NCBI RefSeq assembly: GCF_020554845.1
Contig: NZ_JAJCIA010000013.1
Location: forward strand, 1-64,000
Direction of reading: 5' to 3'
Source: Blautia faecis
GTDB lineage: Bacteria; Bacillota; Clostridia; Lachnospirales; Lachnospiraceae
Length of the DNA: 64,000 bases
Below, piece after piece: positions 34,033 to 43,754 of this stretch. Each line of letters opens with the position of its first letter. Position 1 is the stretch's first letter. The notes beneath the pieces were generated by a model that worked only from the letters and a program-made list of their open reading frames with translations, had not been told where the DNA came from and ran no database searches. The position numbers were made by a program, and so were the translations under genes.

Positions 34033-35063
34033 GAGACAGCATTCTCCATAAGGTAATCAGAATCAACCATAATAACTCCGGTATCAAAATACTTCTGCTC
34101 TGATTTTTCTCCCTTTATAAGAGAATTCAGGGAAAGCATTCCCAGATATCCCATCTGATCCTGTTTCTGCAGCACAGTCACTGCATGATACTCCGGATTC
34201 TGAAGCATCTGTTTCGTTTCGTCCGCCAGGTCAAAACCAACCAGCACCACATCTGTTCTTTCTTCCTTCAAAAGAGTATTTACAATGCCAACAGTAGATG
34301 TGTTGTTACAACCGAAAAAGCCCTTTATATCTGCATTTTCTCTCAATAATGCAGAAGCATCCGATTGTGCCTTTTTCGTATCACCGCCATTAACTCTTAT
34401 ATCCTGAATGATTTCCCACTGCTCCGGTGCATTGCCCGCCCAGAAATTCAGGAATCCGGAAACACGATTTACCATTGCCTGTGAACTATCCGATGACAAC
34501 TGGATTCCCACTTCCAGTGGGTCTGTCGGTGAATTCCCTGCATCATACAGCAGCTCCAGCATTTCTTTCGCTGCCATTTCTCCGGCATCTATATTATCTG
34601 TCATGTAACAGGCGTCAAATTCGCTGCTGTTAATAGAAGAATCAATAAGTACTACCGGAATATCCTTTTCCCGTACCTTCTGACAGCCGTCTGCCAGTGA
34701 ATTGGAATCTGCCGGAGCCAGCAGGATTCCGTCAGCGCCTTGCTCCATAGCCTGGTTCATCAGGTCAATCTGGCCGGAAATGTCAGTTTCGTTATCAATT
34801 CCGCCAAGATAAACCGCTTCATCCAGTTTTTTTGCAGCTTCTGTTATACCATCTATTACCTTCTCCCAGTAAGCACCATGATAATTTTTCAGAATAACAT
34901 ATATTTTCTTATCGCTTTCCGGATTGGAAATACAGGTATAGTCCACCACAGCGTGCTGCTCTGCTGCCTCCTCCATGTTTGCCTTCGAACTCCCCGAGCA
35001 GCCTCCCAGCAAAATAGATGCTACTCCCACAAAAACCAACCGATATGCTTTCGTTCGTCTCAT
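34029..35063 (-). CDS. Sugar-type periplasmic-binding lipoprotein
   Basis: This 344-residue lipoprotein has a lipobox LLGGC at residues 18-22, then a type I binding-protein fold (Peripla_BP_4). Segments KIYVILKNYHGAYWEKVIDG, GADGILLAPADS and GFFGCNNTSTVGIVNTLL are typical of ribose/galactose-type ligands. No ABC permease or ATPase gene is near. Together with the overlapping diguanylate cyclase it probably forms a ligand sensor rather than an importer. The ligand is unknown. Confidence 0.85.
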   Translation of the reverse strand: MRRTKAYRLVFVGVASILLGGCSGSSKANMEEAAEQHAVVDYTCISNPESDKKIYVILKNYHGAYWEKVIDGITEAAKKLDEAVYLGGIDNETDISGQIDLMNQAMEQGADGILLAPADSNSLADGCQKVREKDIPVVLIDSSINSSEFDACYMTDNIDAGEMAAKEMLELLYDAGNSPTDPLEVGIQLSSDSSQAMVNRVSGFLNFWAGNAPEQWEIIQDIRVNGGDTKKAQSDASALLRENADIKGFFGCNNTSTVGIVNTLLKEERTDVVLVGFDLADETKQMLQNPEYHAVTVLQKQDQMGYLGMLSLNSLIKGEKSEQKYFDTGVIMVDSDYLMENAVS

Positions 35064-35253
35064 TTTTTCCCCAGTACTTATACCCCAAATTATAACGCTT
35101 GGAACGTAGATATTGAATAGTTACCAGATATTTTGTATTTTTTCATATATTTTTTGTGTATATCTGATATATTATATGCCTGCTGTATAAGGGATGTCAA
35201 TGTCTATTCTTCACGATTCCCAGTCTGCATCCTCCGTTTCTGATTTCTGTTAT
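35064..35253. other. AT-rich intergenic region
   Basis: Nothing beyond likely promoter sequence for the binding-protein gene is visible. Confidence 0.4.
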
Positions 35254-36870
35254 CTATTTTTCATACTCCTTAACCTTCTTTTCATACTCTTCCTGGTTTT
35301 CTATTACATGTTTTACAATATGTCCATGGCTTTTTTTCTTGGCAGCCAGATTCCGGCCAGGACGTTCGGCATATTGATCTTCGGGAATCTCCAATGCATT
35401 TGCCACGGCATGAATAATTCCGTTGCTGCTGTATGTGGCTCCGCTGACAGCATCAATGTTCAGACTTTGTTCCTCTTTCATCTCTTCAATTACAACTGGC
35501 GCAGCTTTAAAAAAATATTCTTCTGTGTCACAGTATGAGAAGATGGAAATATCCGTTACCTGCTGATTTTCCACAGTAACCTGAACTTCTACATCACCAC
35601 GAAAGGCATCGGCAGATCCTGTATATACGCCATCGACAAGGTTCCGGAAGCGGCCTGCAGAAATAAATTCAGCCTTGTCCGCAGCTTTATCATCAGAACC
35701 ATTCTCCGCAGTCTCTGAAGTTCCTGCCTCCTTCAAAGCATTCTGTACAGCCTGAATCAGCCCCTTACTGCTATATGTAGCACCGGATACGGTATCTGCA
35801 TTCGTATTCTGCTGTCCGATTATTGCAGAAAAGATTTCAGCTTTCGCTTTTTCCATATAAGACTTGTCATCCTCATAACTATCCAGTGTAAGACTGGTTA
35901 TTTTTCCGTCCGCCACACTTACAGTGACACGTATCGCTCCACGATAGCCCTCACCTGTTCCAGTATAAGTACCGTCTTTATATCTGAAACCTTCAACAAC
36001 ACCGCCTGCTATATTTCTATCCTTCGTATAGCTTCTCGCCGTAAGGAGCTGGGAAGCCCCAATCATCACACACGTGAGCAATACTCCGATCACCATTCCA
36101 TATTTAATTCCAAAATGCACATTTCCTTTCGGGCACCAGCTAATGCACTGCTGGCACGCAATGCACTCTCCACCTGTAACTTGTTCCTTTTTCGTAAAAT
36201 CAATTCCCATGCTGCATTTCGCAGTACACAAAGAACAGGCACTGCATTCTCGTCCGAGCTTTTCGATTTTCAAAAATGCACCTCTGGAAATCAGTGCATA
36301 CACCGCTCCCATTGGACAGAAATATCTGCAAAAGAATCTCTTTACCAACACTGATCCTGTCAAAATCACCAAGAGTAAAATTCCCCCCACCGAGCACAAA
36401 GGCTTCACTCCCGGCCAATGTCCAGGCACAATATACTGGCCAAATATTTCCCACGGACCTTGCTTTTTCCAGGTCAAAACACCACTCCATATAAATATTA
36501 CAAAATAAACAAGTACTCCATATTTTGCCAGTTTCAGAACTCTGTCAGCTTTCTTGTATATTTCTGGATTTCTGTTCCGCCTCCAGCTGCCTTTTCCCAG
36601 CTTCCGCGCTGCAAACCACAAGAAATCCTGCACAGCTCCAAAGCTGCAGAAAAATCCGCAAAAAAATCTCCCCACCAGTACACTTCCTGGCACTGTCGCG
36701 ATTAGTACATACACCGAATACCTGACACTCTCCCAGGAAATACTTCCAGCATAGATCTGGGAAAAGATATCTCCAATAGCTGTAAATCCTGTTACGAACA
36801 GTTCTGGGGTTAAGATAAACGACAGTAGTTGGATAACTATTTTTATCCAGTTGTTCTTTCTATTTTTCAT
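35254..36870 (-). CDS. Membrane polyferredoxin with two FMN-binding domains (NosR/NapH-like)
   Basis: This 538-residue protein has about five transmembrane helices with cysteine pairs FFCGFFCSFG (near 70) and FFCRYFCPMG (near 182), then two 4Fe-4S motifs (CSACSLCTAKC near 210 and CIACQQCISWCPKG near 237). After a last helix come two FMN-binding domains, about 295-385 and 410-500. Each ends in SGATYSS, where the threonine can carry covalent FMN. The order resembles NosR/NapH/RnfG electron carriers. It probably moves electrons across the membrane to flavin acceptors outside. No substrate reductase is adjacent. The second FMN domain is an unusual duplication. Confidence 0.85.
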   Translation of the reverse strand: MKNRKNNWIKIVIQLLSFILTPELFVTGFTAIGDIFSQIYAGSISWESVRYSVYVLIATVPGSVLVGRFFCGFFCSFGAVQDFLWFAARKLGKGSWRRNRNPEIYKKADRVLKLAKYGVLVYFVIFIWSGVLTWKKQGPWEIFGQYIVPGHWPGVKPLCSVGGILLLVILTGSVLVKRFFCRYFCPMGAVYALISRGAFLKIEKLGRECSACSLCTAKCSMGIDFTKKEQVTGGECIACQQCISWCPKGNVHFGIKYGMVIGVLLTCVMIGASQLLTARSYTKDRNIAGGVVEGFRYKDGTYTGTGEGYRGAIRVTVSVADGKITSLTLDSYEDDKSYMEKAKAEIFSAIIGQQNTNADTVSGATYSSKGLIQAVQNALKEAGTSETAENGSDDKAADKAEFISAGRFRNLVDGVYTGSADAFRGDVEVQVTVENQQVTDISIFSYCDTEEYFFKAAPVVIEEMKEEQSLNIDAVSGATYSSNGIIHAVANALEIPEDQYAERPGRNLAAKKKSHGHIVKHVIENQEEYEKKVKEYEK

Positions 36871-37054
36871 TTTTTAGCTGCTTCTTTTTGTAGGCTATCT
36901 TTTTTCAACTGCTTCCAAAATTTCCATTTCACAAACACCGAAAGCCTATCAATAATCATAAAAAAGCACTCCCTTCCAAGTAATAGTATACTCAAAAAAG
37001 AATGCCTTTTCTATCATTTTCACATTATTTCTTCACTTTACCGAAAGCTATACA
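36871..37054. other. Intergenic spacer
   Basis: AT-rich; no gene or clear terminator seen. Confidence 0.4.
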
Positions 37055-38242
37055 TCATCCCAACAACGCCTTCATAATCCCCACATAACATCTGAATACA
37101 TTTGTCAGATCTTCCACCTCCGCATATTCATCAATGGTATGCGCCAGATTTTCCCTTGCAGGTCCCATTCCAATAGTACGGATGCCTGCTTCTCCTGCAT
37201 AATGACTTCCATTTGTACAGAAATTGTAGGTAGTTACCTCTGGAGAAAAACCCTCTTTTTCCAGTTCGGATTTTATTTTTGCCACCCACTCCTCTTCTGC
37301 GCCAAACAGCCAGCCTGGGAAAAAACGTTCTCCCTGGATTTTTTCTCCGGTGTAGCATTCCTCTTTTCCCACTGCATAAGAAACCTTATAGGAAAACTGC
37401 GGATCCTTTTTCTTCAGCTCTTCCATTTTTTCAATGATTGGCTGAAGCACGCTTTCCTTGGTTTCACCTACCAGAAGTCTGCGGTCATAGGTTGCACGGC
37501 AGTATTCCGGAACAACGGAGGCTCCTGGATATGGGGAAGATTTTACGTCTGTCAGCTCCAGGATTCCTTTTCCCAGTTTATCCTGGACAGGCGGTTCGAT
37601 CTTGCGGATAGCCTGAATGGCCTCACACATTTTATATACTGCATTTACGCCCTTTTCCGGGTTTGCTGAATGTGCCGGTACACCAAAGGTCTCAACCACA
37701 ATTTCCGCACGGCCACGCTGGCCTACCTTCAAATTCATTTCAGAAGCTTCACCAATTACCACATAATCCGTTTTCACTTTCTCACTTATTTTTCGCGCGG
37801 CAACACCTTCGAAGCATTCTTCATGCACAACACCTGCCACATATACATCTCCGGCAAAATTTTTTTCATTTTCCACCGCATATCTATGCGCAGCAACTGT
37901 AAATGCAGCTACCGCACCTTTCATATCAGCAGCTCCTCTGCCATAAAGCTTTCCATCTTCAACAACTGCATGAAATGGATCATGTTTCCAATCCTTTAAA
38001 TTTCCAACTGGAACCGTGTCTATATGTCCATCAAACAGGACTTTCGAACCAGGATTTTTTCCTTTAATATGACCGATCACATTTCCGTAGCAGTCAGTTT
38101 CTATCTCATCGAAAACACCGGTCTCTTTCATATACGCCTTTAAAGCTTCCGCCGCTTTATCCTCGTGTCCTGAATAGCTCTGACAGTTTATCAGACTTTT
38201 TGCCAGCTCAATTACTTTTTCGTCCCATTTTTCACTTATCAT
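37055..38242 (-). CDS. ygeY: M20-family peptidase/deacylase, YgeY type
   Basis: This 395-residue zinc hydrolase has metal-binding segments FDGHIDTVPVG (near 71), GRGAADMKG (near 103) and HEECFEG (near 138, the catalytic glutamate), and a dimerisation domain (about 180-290). The match to the YgeY group (linked to selenium and purine/ureide catabolism in some bacteria) is by overall sequence; none of that pathway's other genes lies here. It would hydrolyse an N-acyl or peptide bond. A 25-codon ORF overlaps its start by 11 bp. Confidence 0.82.
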   Translation of the reverse strand: MISEKWDEKVIELAKSLINCQSYSGHEDKAAEALKAYMKETGVFDEIETDCYGNVIGHIKGKNPGSKVLFDGHIDTVPVGNLKDWKHDPFHAVVEDGKLYGRGAADMKGAVAAFTVAAHRYAVENEKNFAGDVYVAGVVHEECFEGVAARKISEKVKTDYVVIGEASEMNLKVGQRGRAEIVVETFGVPAHSANPEKGVNAVYKMCEAIQAIRKIEPPVQDKLGKGILELTDVKSSPYPGASVVPEYCRATYDRRLLVGETKESVLQPIIEKMEELKKKDPQFSYKVSYAVGKEECYTGEKIQGERFFPGWLFGAEEEWVAKIKSELEKEGFSPEVTTYNFCTNGSHYAGEAGIRTIGMGPARENLAHTIDEYAEVEDLTNVFRCYVGIMKALLG

Positions 38243-38309
38243 CTACCAATACCTGTGTTGCACCAAGATTAGTTCTCAGTCCCATTAAAATTGTTTTCAA
38301 TTTTTTCAT
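38232..38309 (-). CDS. Possible 25-aa leader ORF overlapping ygeY
   Basis: ATG 38309 follows GGCGGAAATTAACT; the peptide begins MKKLKTILMGLRTNLGATQ. It ends 11 bp inside ygeY, whose own ribosome-binding site is weak, so translation of ygeY may depend on it. It could also be the relic of a larger gene. Confidence 0.4.
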   Translation of the reverse strand: MKKLKTILMGLRTNLGATQVLVDDK

Positions 38310-38351
38310 AGTTAATTTCCGCCTCGTAAAAAAATTGTTTTTTAGTCTGAA

Positions 38352-38386
38352 AAAGGCGCAGACACATTGAAGTGTTCTACGCCTTT
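38352..38386 (-). terminator. Terminator after the DUF3881 gene
   Basis: AAAGGCG/CGCCTTT with inner AGACAC/GTGTTCT pairing, and TTTTT after it on the minus strand. Confidence 0.65.
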
Positions 38387-38523
38387 GTAGTTTCGTTTGC
38401 TTTTTGATGGTTCTGCATTATAGGAGCTTTTTTCGAAGTTGTCAAGAGCTTTTTTATTAACTTTGAGATTGTGTTTTATAACTTAACTTAAATTAGTCTA
38501 TAAATATGAATCTAAAGATTCGT

Positions 38524-39396
38524 CTAAAAATGCAGCTGCCCCTGCAGCCAAATCAGCCCCTTAAATCTGCGTCCCACAGCCGGTTCGCCCAGCAGATCCG
38601 CACAGTTTATACACACATCGAACTGGATATCATTGCACTCGATAGTCATCTGGCACAGTTTCTCACCAGTGAGAATGTTCTTAAAATTCACAAAATCCAC
38701 GATTTCGCCCATCACACTATACTGATCACATTCAATTCCATGAGGCATAAAACAGGTATCCACAATTGTCAACACATCATCTGTAACAATACGCTCAGAA
38801 ATCATGGAATACATATCCATATCTTCCATCGTAAGGTCTTCCATGGCTTCTTCATCACCATTTCTGGCAGCCGCGATCAGATTATTGCGGTTTTTTGTCA
38901 GCTCTCGCTCTACTTTTACAGCTTCTTTATCTTTCTGAACCGAAAAAAGGATCTTCCCTTCTCTTGCCAGTCCTGTAATCGTCAGTGGCTGTCCTTCACG
39001 CACATTCCCCTTATACTTCTCCAGCATATATTCTGCAGGATTCTGAAGATAAAAGATCAAAGTCACGCCAAGGCGCATGTCATCACACGCCCCTGCATAA
39101 GACTCTTTTTCTGCGTGTCTCTCCACGACTACACTCTCCTGAGAGGTGATTCCTGTGCCGCGAAAGAACGGAAATGAATATTCTACGTGAAACTCATTGT
39201 CTTCATCATACTGTCCACAGACTGTTATTCCACAGTCACAGCCATAATTCTTGGAATATTGTACAAAAACTCCATCCGGATGATTCTCCACTGCAATTTT
39301 CTCATCGTAAGTATTTATCACATCCTGAATGATTTCCTGCATTTCTTTACGTGACTTTACCTTTGAAAAGCCAACAGTTCTTAAATAACTATGCAC
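38524..39396 (-). CDS. DUF3881 family protein
   Basis: This 290-residue cytoplasmic protein has no signal or membrane segment and no known catalytic motif. DUF3881 is restricted mostly to Lachnospiraceae and its function is not known. Features include GVFVQYSKNYGCDCGITVCG near 43 and a conserved C-terminal half (RIVTDDVLTIVDTCFMPHGIE, NCADLLGEPAVGRRFKG). It is downstream of serS on the same strand, about 190 bp apart. Confidence 0.75.
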   Translation of the reverse strand: MHSYLRTVGFSKVKSRKEMQEIIQDVINTYDEKIAVENHPDGVFVQYSKNYGCDCGITVCGQYDEDNEFHVEYSFPFFRGTGITSQESVVVERHAEKESYAGACDDMRLGVTLIFYLQNPAEYMLEKYKGNVREGQPLTITGLAREGKILFSVQKDKEAVKVERELTKNRNNLIAAARNGDEEAMEDLTMEDMDMYSMISERIVTDDVLTIVDTCFMPHGIECDQYSVMGEIVDFVNFKNILTGEKLCQMTIECNDIQFDVCINCADLLGEPAVGRRFKGLIWLQGQLHF

Positions 39397-39480
39397 ATTA
39401 TCACCTCCCTGTTAAGCAGTCTTATTGCAAATCAAACAACTTTTCAGATATTCTGATATTCTCCGGACCATCTGATATTT

Positions 39481-39541
39481 TACTTTTGATCTATTACTAT
39501 TTTCAGATCATTTACTTTTAATCTATTACTATTTTCAGCTC
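39481..39541. repeat. Two-copy 31-bp tandem repeat
   Basis: TTACTTTTGATCTATTACTA and the following ATTTTCAG are repeated once with two base changes, in the serS-DUF3881 spacer. Confidence 0.6.
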
Positions 39542-39588
39542 AAAGTCCAATTTTTGGTATTTTTATGCTATTTCATTTTTAAGTCCAA

Positions 39589-40881
39589 TTATTTGGACTT
39601 TTTCTCGATTTTTGTCATTCCACCCATGTATGGCTGAAGGGCAACTGGAATATTTACGCTTCCATCTGCATTCAGGTTGTTCTCAAGGAACGCGATCAGC
39701 ATTCTTGGCGGAGCAACAACTGTGTTATTAAGAGTATGAGCAAGATATTTCTTGCCATCTTTTCCGTTTACACGGATTTTCAGACGACGTGCCTGTGCAT
39801 CACCAAGGTTGGAGCAGCTTCCTACCTCAAAGTATTTCTTCTGTCTTGGAGACCATGCTTCAACATCCAGGGATTTCACTTTCAGGTCTGCCAGGTCACC
39901 AGAGCAGCATTCCAGTGTACGAACCGGAATATCTAGGGAACGAAACAGATCAACAGTGTTCTGCCACAGTTTGTCAAACCACATCTTGCTGTCCTCTGGA
40001 TTGCAAACTACGATCATCTCCTGCTTCTCAAACTGGTGGATACGGTAAACGCCTCTCTCTTCAAGTCCATGAGCACCTTTCTCTTTACGGAAGCATGGAG
40101 AATAACTTGTAAGAGTTTTTGGAAGCTCTTCTTCCGGAATGATCTGGTCAATAAATTTACCAATCATAGAATGCTCACTGGTTCCGATCAGGTACAGATC
40201 CTCACCTTCGATCTTGTACATCATGGCATCCATCTCAGCGAAGCTCATAACACCTGTAACAACGTTACTTCTGATCATGAACGGCGGTACACAGTATGTG
40301 AATCCTCTGTTAATCATGAAATCACGTGCATATGCAATAACAGCAGAATGAAGTCTTGCGATATCACCCATCAGATAATAGAAACCATTACCAGCAACAC
40401 GTCTTGCGCTATCAAGGTCGATTCCGTCAAAAGCTTCCATGATTTCTGTATGATACGGAACTTCGAAATCCGGAACAACAGGCTCACCAAATTTCTCAAT
40501 CTCAACGTTCTCGCTGTCATCTTTACCAATCGGTACAGATGGGTCAATGATATTCGGGATTACCATCATATCCTTCAGAAGCTCTTCCTCAACTTCTTTC
40601 TCTCTCTTGGAAAGTTCCTCAATACGCTCACCGGAAGCTGCAACCTGTTTCTTAACTTCCTCTGCTTCATCCTTCTTTCCCTGGCCCATAAGAGCACCAA
40701 TCTGTTTGGAAATTTTATTTCTCTCTGCACGAAGAGCTTCTACTTCCTGTTTGATCTCGCGGTTTTCCTTATCCAACTCCAGAACCTTGTCAACCAGCTC
40801 CAGTTTGCTGTCCTGGAATTTATTGCGGATGTTCTGCTTTACGATTTCCGGGTTCTCTCTCACAAATTTAATGTCTAACAT
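39589..40881 (-). CDS. serS: Seryl-tRNA synthetase
   Basis: This 430-residue class II synthetase charges tRNA-Ser. The N-terminal coiled-coil arm (about 30-100, heptads rich in E and K) and class II motifs are visible: motif 2 around PCFRKEKGAHGLEERGVYRIHQFEKQE (positions near 270-300) and motif 3 around NTVVAPPRMLIAFLEN near 385. Full length for the family. I looked for a T-box leader upstream (40882-41077) and found none. Confidence 0.96.
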   Translation of the reverse strand: MLDIKFVRENPEIVKQNIRNKFQDSKLELVDKVLELDKENREIKQEVEALRAERNKISKQIGALMGQGKKDEAEEVKKQVAASGERIEELSKREKEVEEELLKDMMVIPNIIDPSVPIGKDDSENVEIEKFGEPVVPDFEVPYHTEIMEAFDGIDLDSARRVAGNGFYYLMGDIARLHSAVIAYARDFMINRGFTYCVPPFMIRSNVVTGVMSFAEMDAMMYKIEGEDLYLIGTSEHSMIGKFIDQIIPEEELPKTLTSYSPCFRKEKGAHGLEERGVYRIHQFEKQEMIVVCNPEDSKMWFDKLWQNTVDLFRSLDIPVRTLECCSGDLADLKVKSLDVEAWSPRQKKYFEVGSCSNLGDAQARRLKIRVNGKDGKKYLAHTLNNTVVAPPRMLIAFLENNLNADGSVNIPVALQPYMGGMTKIEKKSK

Positions 40882-41077
40882 GTCTTCCTCCTGTACTGAT
40901 ACTTTATTTTTTATGGCAAATATCTGTTTTATTTTTCCATATCTCTTTTTGCAGCAAGTATCTGTTTTGTTTTATAACAATATTGTCATCACTATTTATT
41001 TTTATAACAATTTTGTCATTTTTCGCTGTTTTTTATGGATTATATTCGCTTTTTACCAACTATTCGCAGCAACCAGT

Positions 41078-41602
41078 TTACTCATCTTTTTCGATATTTT
41101 CCAAGCCAAAATTTACAGCTTTTCTAAGGGCTTCAAGTTCTTCCTGGCTCAACATTACATAGGACTCTCCCTTTACAATTTCTTTCAGATAAAGGAAGCA
41201 ATTGTCTCTGCTGTGTACTGCATTCAAAATTACTCCGGAATTATCCTGATCCAACAAAGCCAGTGCAAAACTGAGTTTTCCGCCTACATCATCGAACGCA
41301 TCATACTTTTCAACTCCATATTTGCTGAACATAGATTCCAAATGATGTTTGATAAAGCTGATGTCGTGCTCATGATCCTCTTTTGCTTCATAAAGGCGGT
41401 CAATCTGGGCGAATTTTCGTACAAAAACTTTCTCAAGAGATTGTGCGTCACTGCCTTTCATGAACATTTTGTATTTACGTTCCAAACGGCTAAGCCTCAT
41501 TTTGCTGCTGAATACATTCACCGCCAGAACGATGGTCAGAATCAGCAGTAAAATAATAATGATACCCGGGTCAATTCCCAGGCTGTCAAAAATACTGCTC
41601 AT
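41078..41602 (-). CDS. DUF4446 family membrane protein
   Basis: This 174-residue protein has one N-terminal transmembrane helix (about 13-31) followed by a cytoplasmic coiled-coil and a small domain containing YDAFDDVGGKLSFALALLD and NCFLYLKEIVKG. The family regularly follows parB in Clostridia; function unknown. It lies 9 bp after parB, so it is in the same operon. Confidence 0.82.
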   Translation of the reverse strand: MSSIFDSLGIDPGIIIILLLILTIVLAVNVFSSKMRLSRLERKYKMFMKGSDAQSLEKVFVRKFAQIDRLYEAKEDHEHDISFIKHHLESMFSKYGVEKYDAFDDVGGKLSFALALLDQDNSGVILNAVHSRDNCFLYLKEIVKGESYVMLSQEELEALRKAVNFGLENIEKDE

Positions 41603-41611
41603 GCACTCTCC

Positions 41612-42613
41612 TTATCTTATTGATTCAAACAACTCAATGATTCTTTCCAGTTCATCTCTGGAATAATATTCAATTTCAATTTTACCTTTATTATTTTTCT
41701 TTCTGTGGATAAAAACCCGGGTTCCCATAATGCCCTTCATTTTCTCCTCGAGACTCTCGTAAATCGCATCTTCAGCTGTATTTACCGGCTTCTGAGTTTT
41801 CTTCGGTGGCTCCACAATATGTTTTACCAGTTTTTCAGTCTCTCGAACGCTTAATTTCTCATCAAAAACCTTCATTGCCACACTTGTCTGCTTATCCTTG
41901 TCTGTAATTGCAAGAATTGCACGAGCATGCCCAGCTGAAATCATCTCATCAATCAGCATCTGCTGAACTCTTTCATCCAATTTCAAAAGGCGAAGGGAAT
42001 TAGTCACTGCAGTTCTGCTCTTAGAAACGCGTTCTGCAATATTATCCTGTTTCAGCTTAAATTCATCGATCAGGCGCTTATAGGCCATCGCTTCCTCTAT
42101 TGGATTTAAGTCTTCCCGCTGAATATTTTCAATCAGGGAAATCTCAACTACCTGCTGATCATTAAATTCCTTAATGATTACCGGAACTTCTTTCAATCCG
42201 GCAAGTTTGGCTGCTCTCCATCTTCTCTCGCCTGCAATAATCTCATAGTAATCGCCTTTATCCGAAACCAGAAGTGGCTGTAAGATGCCAAACTGCTTAA
42301 TTGATTCAGATAATTCCAGTAAAGCATCCTCATCAAACTGCTTGCGTGGCTGAGTTCTGTTTGGCTCTACCTTTGAAATCTTTACAAGCATTTCAGATTT
42401 CTTCGGTTCTTCAACTACTGCAGCTTGTGCTGTATCTTTTGTTTCTGCAGCACTCTTCACTGCTGAAGCATTCAAAGAACCTTCTTCCTGCTGATGTAAG
42501 CTTTCATTTGTGGCAACTGGCTTTTGCTCTGTTTTTTTTTCAGCTGGCTTCACTGACTTCTCCGGGAAAAGAGCATCCAGACCTCTTCCAAGACCTTTCT
42601 TCTTAACTGCCAT
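41612..42613 (-). CDS. parB: Chromosome-partitioning protein ParB
   Basis: This 333-residue Spo0J has a low-complexity N-terminal tail (about 10-80), the CTP-binding ParB domain (about 80-170, with the GERRWRAA box and NIQREDLNPIEEA), the parS-reading HTH (KQDNIAERVSKSRTAVTNSL) and a C-terminal dimerisation domain. It loads onto the parS sites at 43598-47767 and acts with ParA and SMC in origin segregation. Start overlaps the parA stop. Confidence 0.95.
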   Translation of the reverse strand: MAVKKKGLGRGLDALFPEKSVKPAEKKTEQKPVATNESLHQQEEGSLNASAVKSAAETKDTAQAAVVEEPKKSEMLVKISKVEPNRTQPRKQFDEDALLELSESIKQFGILQPLLVSDKGDYYEIIAGERRWRAAKLAGLKEVPVIIKEFNDQQVVEISLIENIQREDLNPIEEAMAYKRLIDEFKLKQDNIAERVSKSRTAVTNSLRLLKLDERVQQMLIDEMISAGHARAILAITDKDKQTSVAMKVFDEKLSVRETEKLVKHIVEPPKKTQKPVNTAEDAIYESLEEKMKGIMGTRVFIHRKKNNKGKIEIEYYSRDELERIIELFESIR

Positions 42614-43380
42614 TACTCAACCTCCCTGTTTATCACTTCTTCCGCAAGAAGGCGATAAGCTTCTGCTCCTGTGGATCTCGGATCATAAAGAGTAATCGGC
42701 TGTCCGTAACTTGGAGCTTCTGCCAGTCTGACATTTCTCGGAATAATGGTCTTGTAAATATTCTGCTGAAGATTTTCCTTAACATTCTCTACTACCTGCA
42801 GCGATAAATTTGTACGGGCATCATACATAGTAAACACAACGCCCTCAATCTCAAGATCATTATTCAGCCTGTCCTTTACCAGATCAATAGTATGTATCAG
42901 CTGTGATAATCCTTCCAATGCATAGTACTCACACTGAATCGGAACCAAAACAGATGTCGCAGCAGTAAGTGCATTAATAGTAAGCATATTCAGAGATGGG
43001 GGACAATCAATAATAATATAATCATAATTATTCTTTATTTTGTCAGTAATCTCTTTCAATATGTATTCTTTATTATCAATACCAACAAGCTCAATCTCTG
43101 CGCCAGACAGATTTACATTTGATGGTATCAAATCTACATTTTCTACTACATCTTTGACAATCGTCTTCTCAACATCGGACTGTCCTACCAGAAGTTCATA
43201 CAAGGTATCTTCTACTTCATTTTTATCAACACCTAATCCACTGGTAGTGTTTCCCTGAGGATCCATGTCAATTGTCAGAACCTTTTTTCCCTGTTCTGCC
43301 AGGCATGCAGAAAGATTAATGGCTGTGGTAGATTTGCCAACGCCGCCTTTCTGATTAGCAACCGCAATCGTTCTGCCCAA
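42613..43380 (-). CDS. parA: Chromosome-partitioning ATPase ParA (Soj)
   Basis: I choose TTG 43380 because AGGGAGG lies 7 nt upstream; a TTG two codons earlier is too close. The 255-residue MinD/ParA ATPase has the deviant Walker A KGGVGKST (near 11), the Walker A' DMDPQGN (near 40) and Walker B YIIIDCPPSLN (near 119). It is coupled to parB by one-base overlap. Works with ParB in origin segregation and may also act on DnaA, as in Bacillus. Confidence 0.95.
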   Translation of the reverse strand: MGRTIAVANQKGGVGKSTTAINLSACLAEQGKKVLTIDMDPQGNTTSGLGVDKNEVEDTLYELLVGQSDVEKTIVKDVVENVDLIPSNVNLSGAEIELVGIDNKEYILKEITDKIKNNYDYIIIDCPPSLNMLTINALTAATSVLVPIQCEYYALEGLSQLIHTIDLVKDRLNNDLEIEGVVFTMYDARTNLSLQVVENVKENLQQNIYKTIIPRNVRLAEAPSYGQPITLYDPRSTGAEAYRLLAEEVINREVE

Positions 43381-43597
43381 TATCAACCCTCCCTTTCATA
43401 TTATTTAGGTTACTGTTCACACAACATTTTTATAAAAAGCAACATGTTTAATTGTAAAAAAGAAGCCTGCTTGCAGGATTCTCCACCTACGGCGGGGCAC
43501 CTCGAGCGCCATCTAACTTTCTGCCACAGTGTAATCCTACCTGGTAGGGCTTTTTATGCAATAGAAAATTTTAGCAGAATTTCTTATTACATAAAAA

Positions 43598-43613
43598 TGT
43601 TTCACGTGAAACA
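43598..43613. promoter_or_regulatory. parS site 1
   Basis: TGTTTCACGTGAAACA, a perfect match to the conserved ParB-binding palindrome, 218 bp upstream of parA. Confidence 0.96.
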
Positions 43614-43738
43614 TTTTGCAAATTTTAATTGCACACAATAACCAAAGTTTATAGATTACACCACCATCCTACAGGTTCTGCAATCTTATCATATAACTAT
43701 TGCTATTATAACACTTTTAAATTTATCTCGCCACATAA

Positions 43739-43754
43739 TGTTTCACGTGAAACA
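43739..43754. promoter_or_regulatory. parS site 2
   Basis: A second perfect TGTTTCACGTGAAACA, 141 bp (start to start) from site 1. Confidence 0.96.

Noticed and set aside
39481..39541. Tandem 31-bp repeat as the start of a CRISPR array
   Set aside because: Only two adjoining copies without spacers and no cas genes anywhere in the window.
40882..41077. Possible T-box leader upstream of serS
   Set aside because: No T-box core sequence (TGG-rich antiterminator with a following terminator) could be found; only AT-rich DNA with short repeats.
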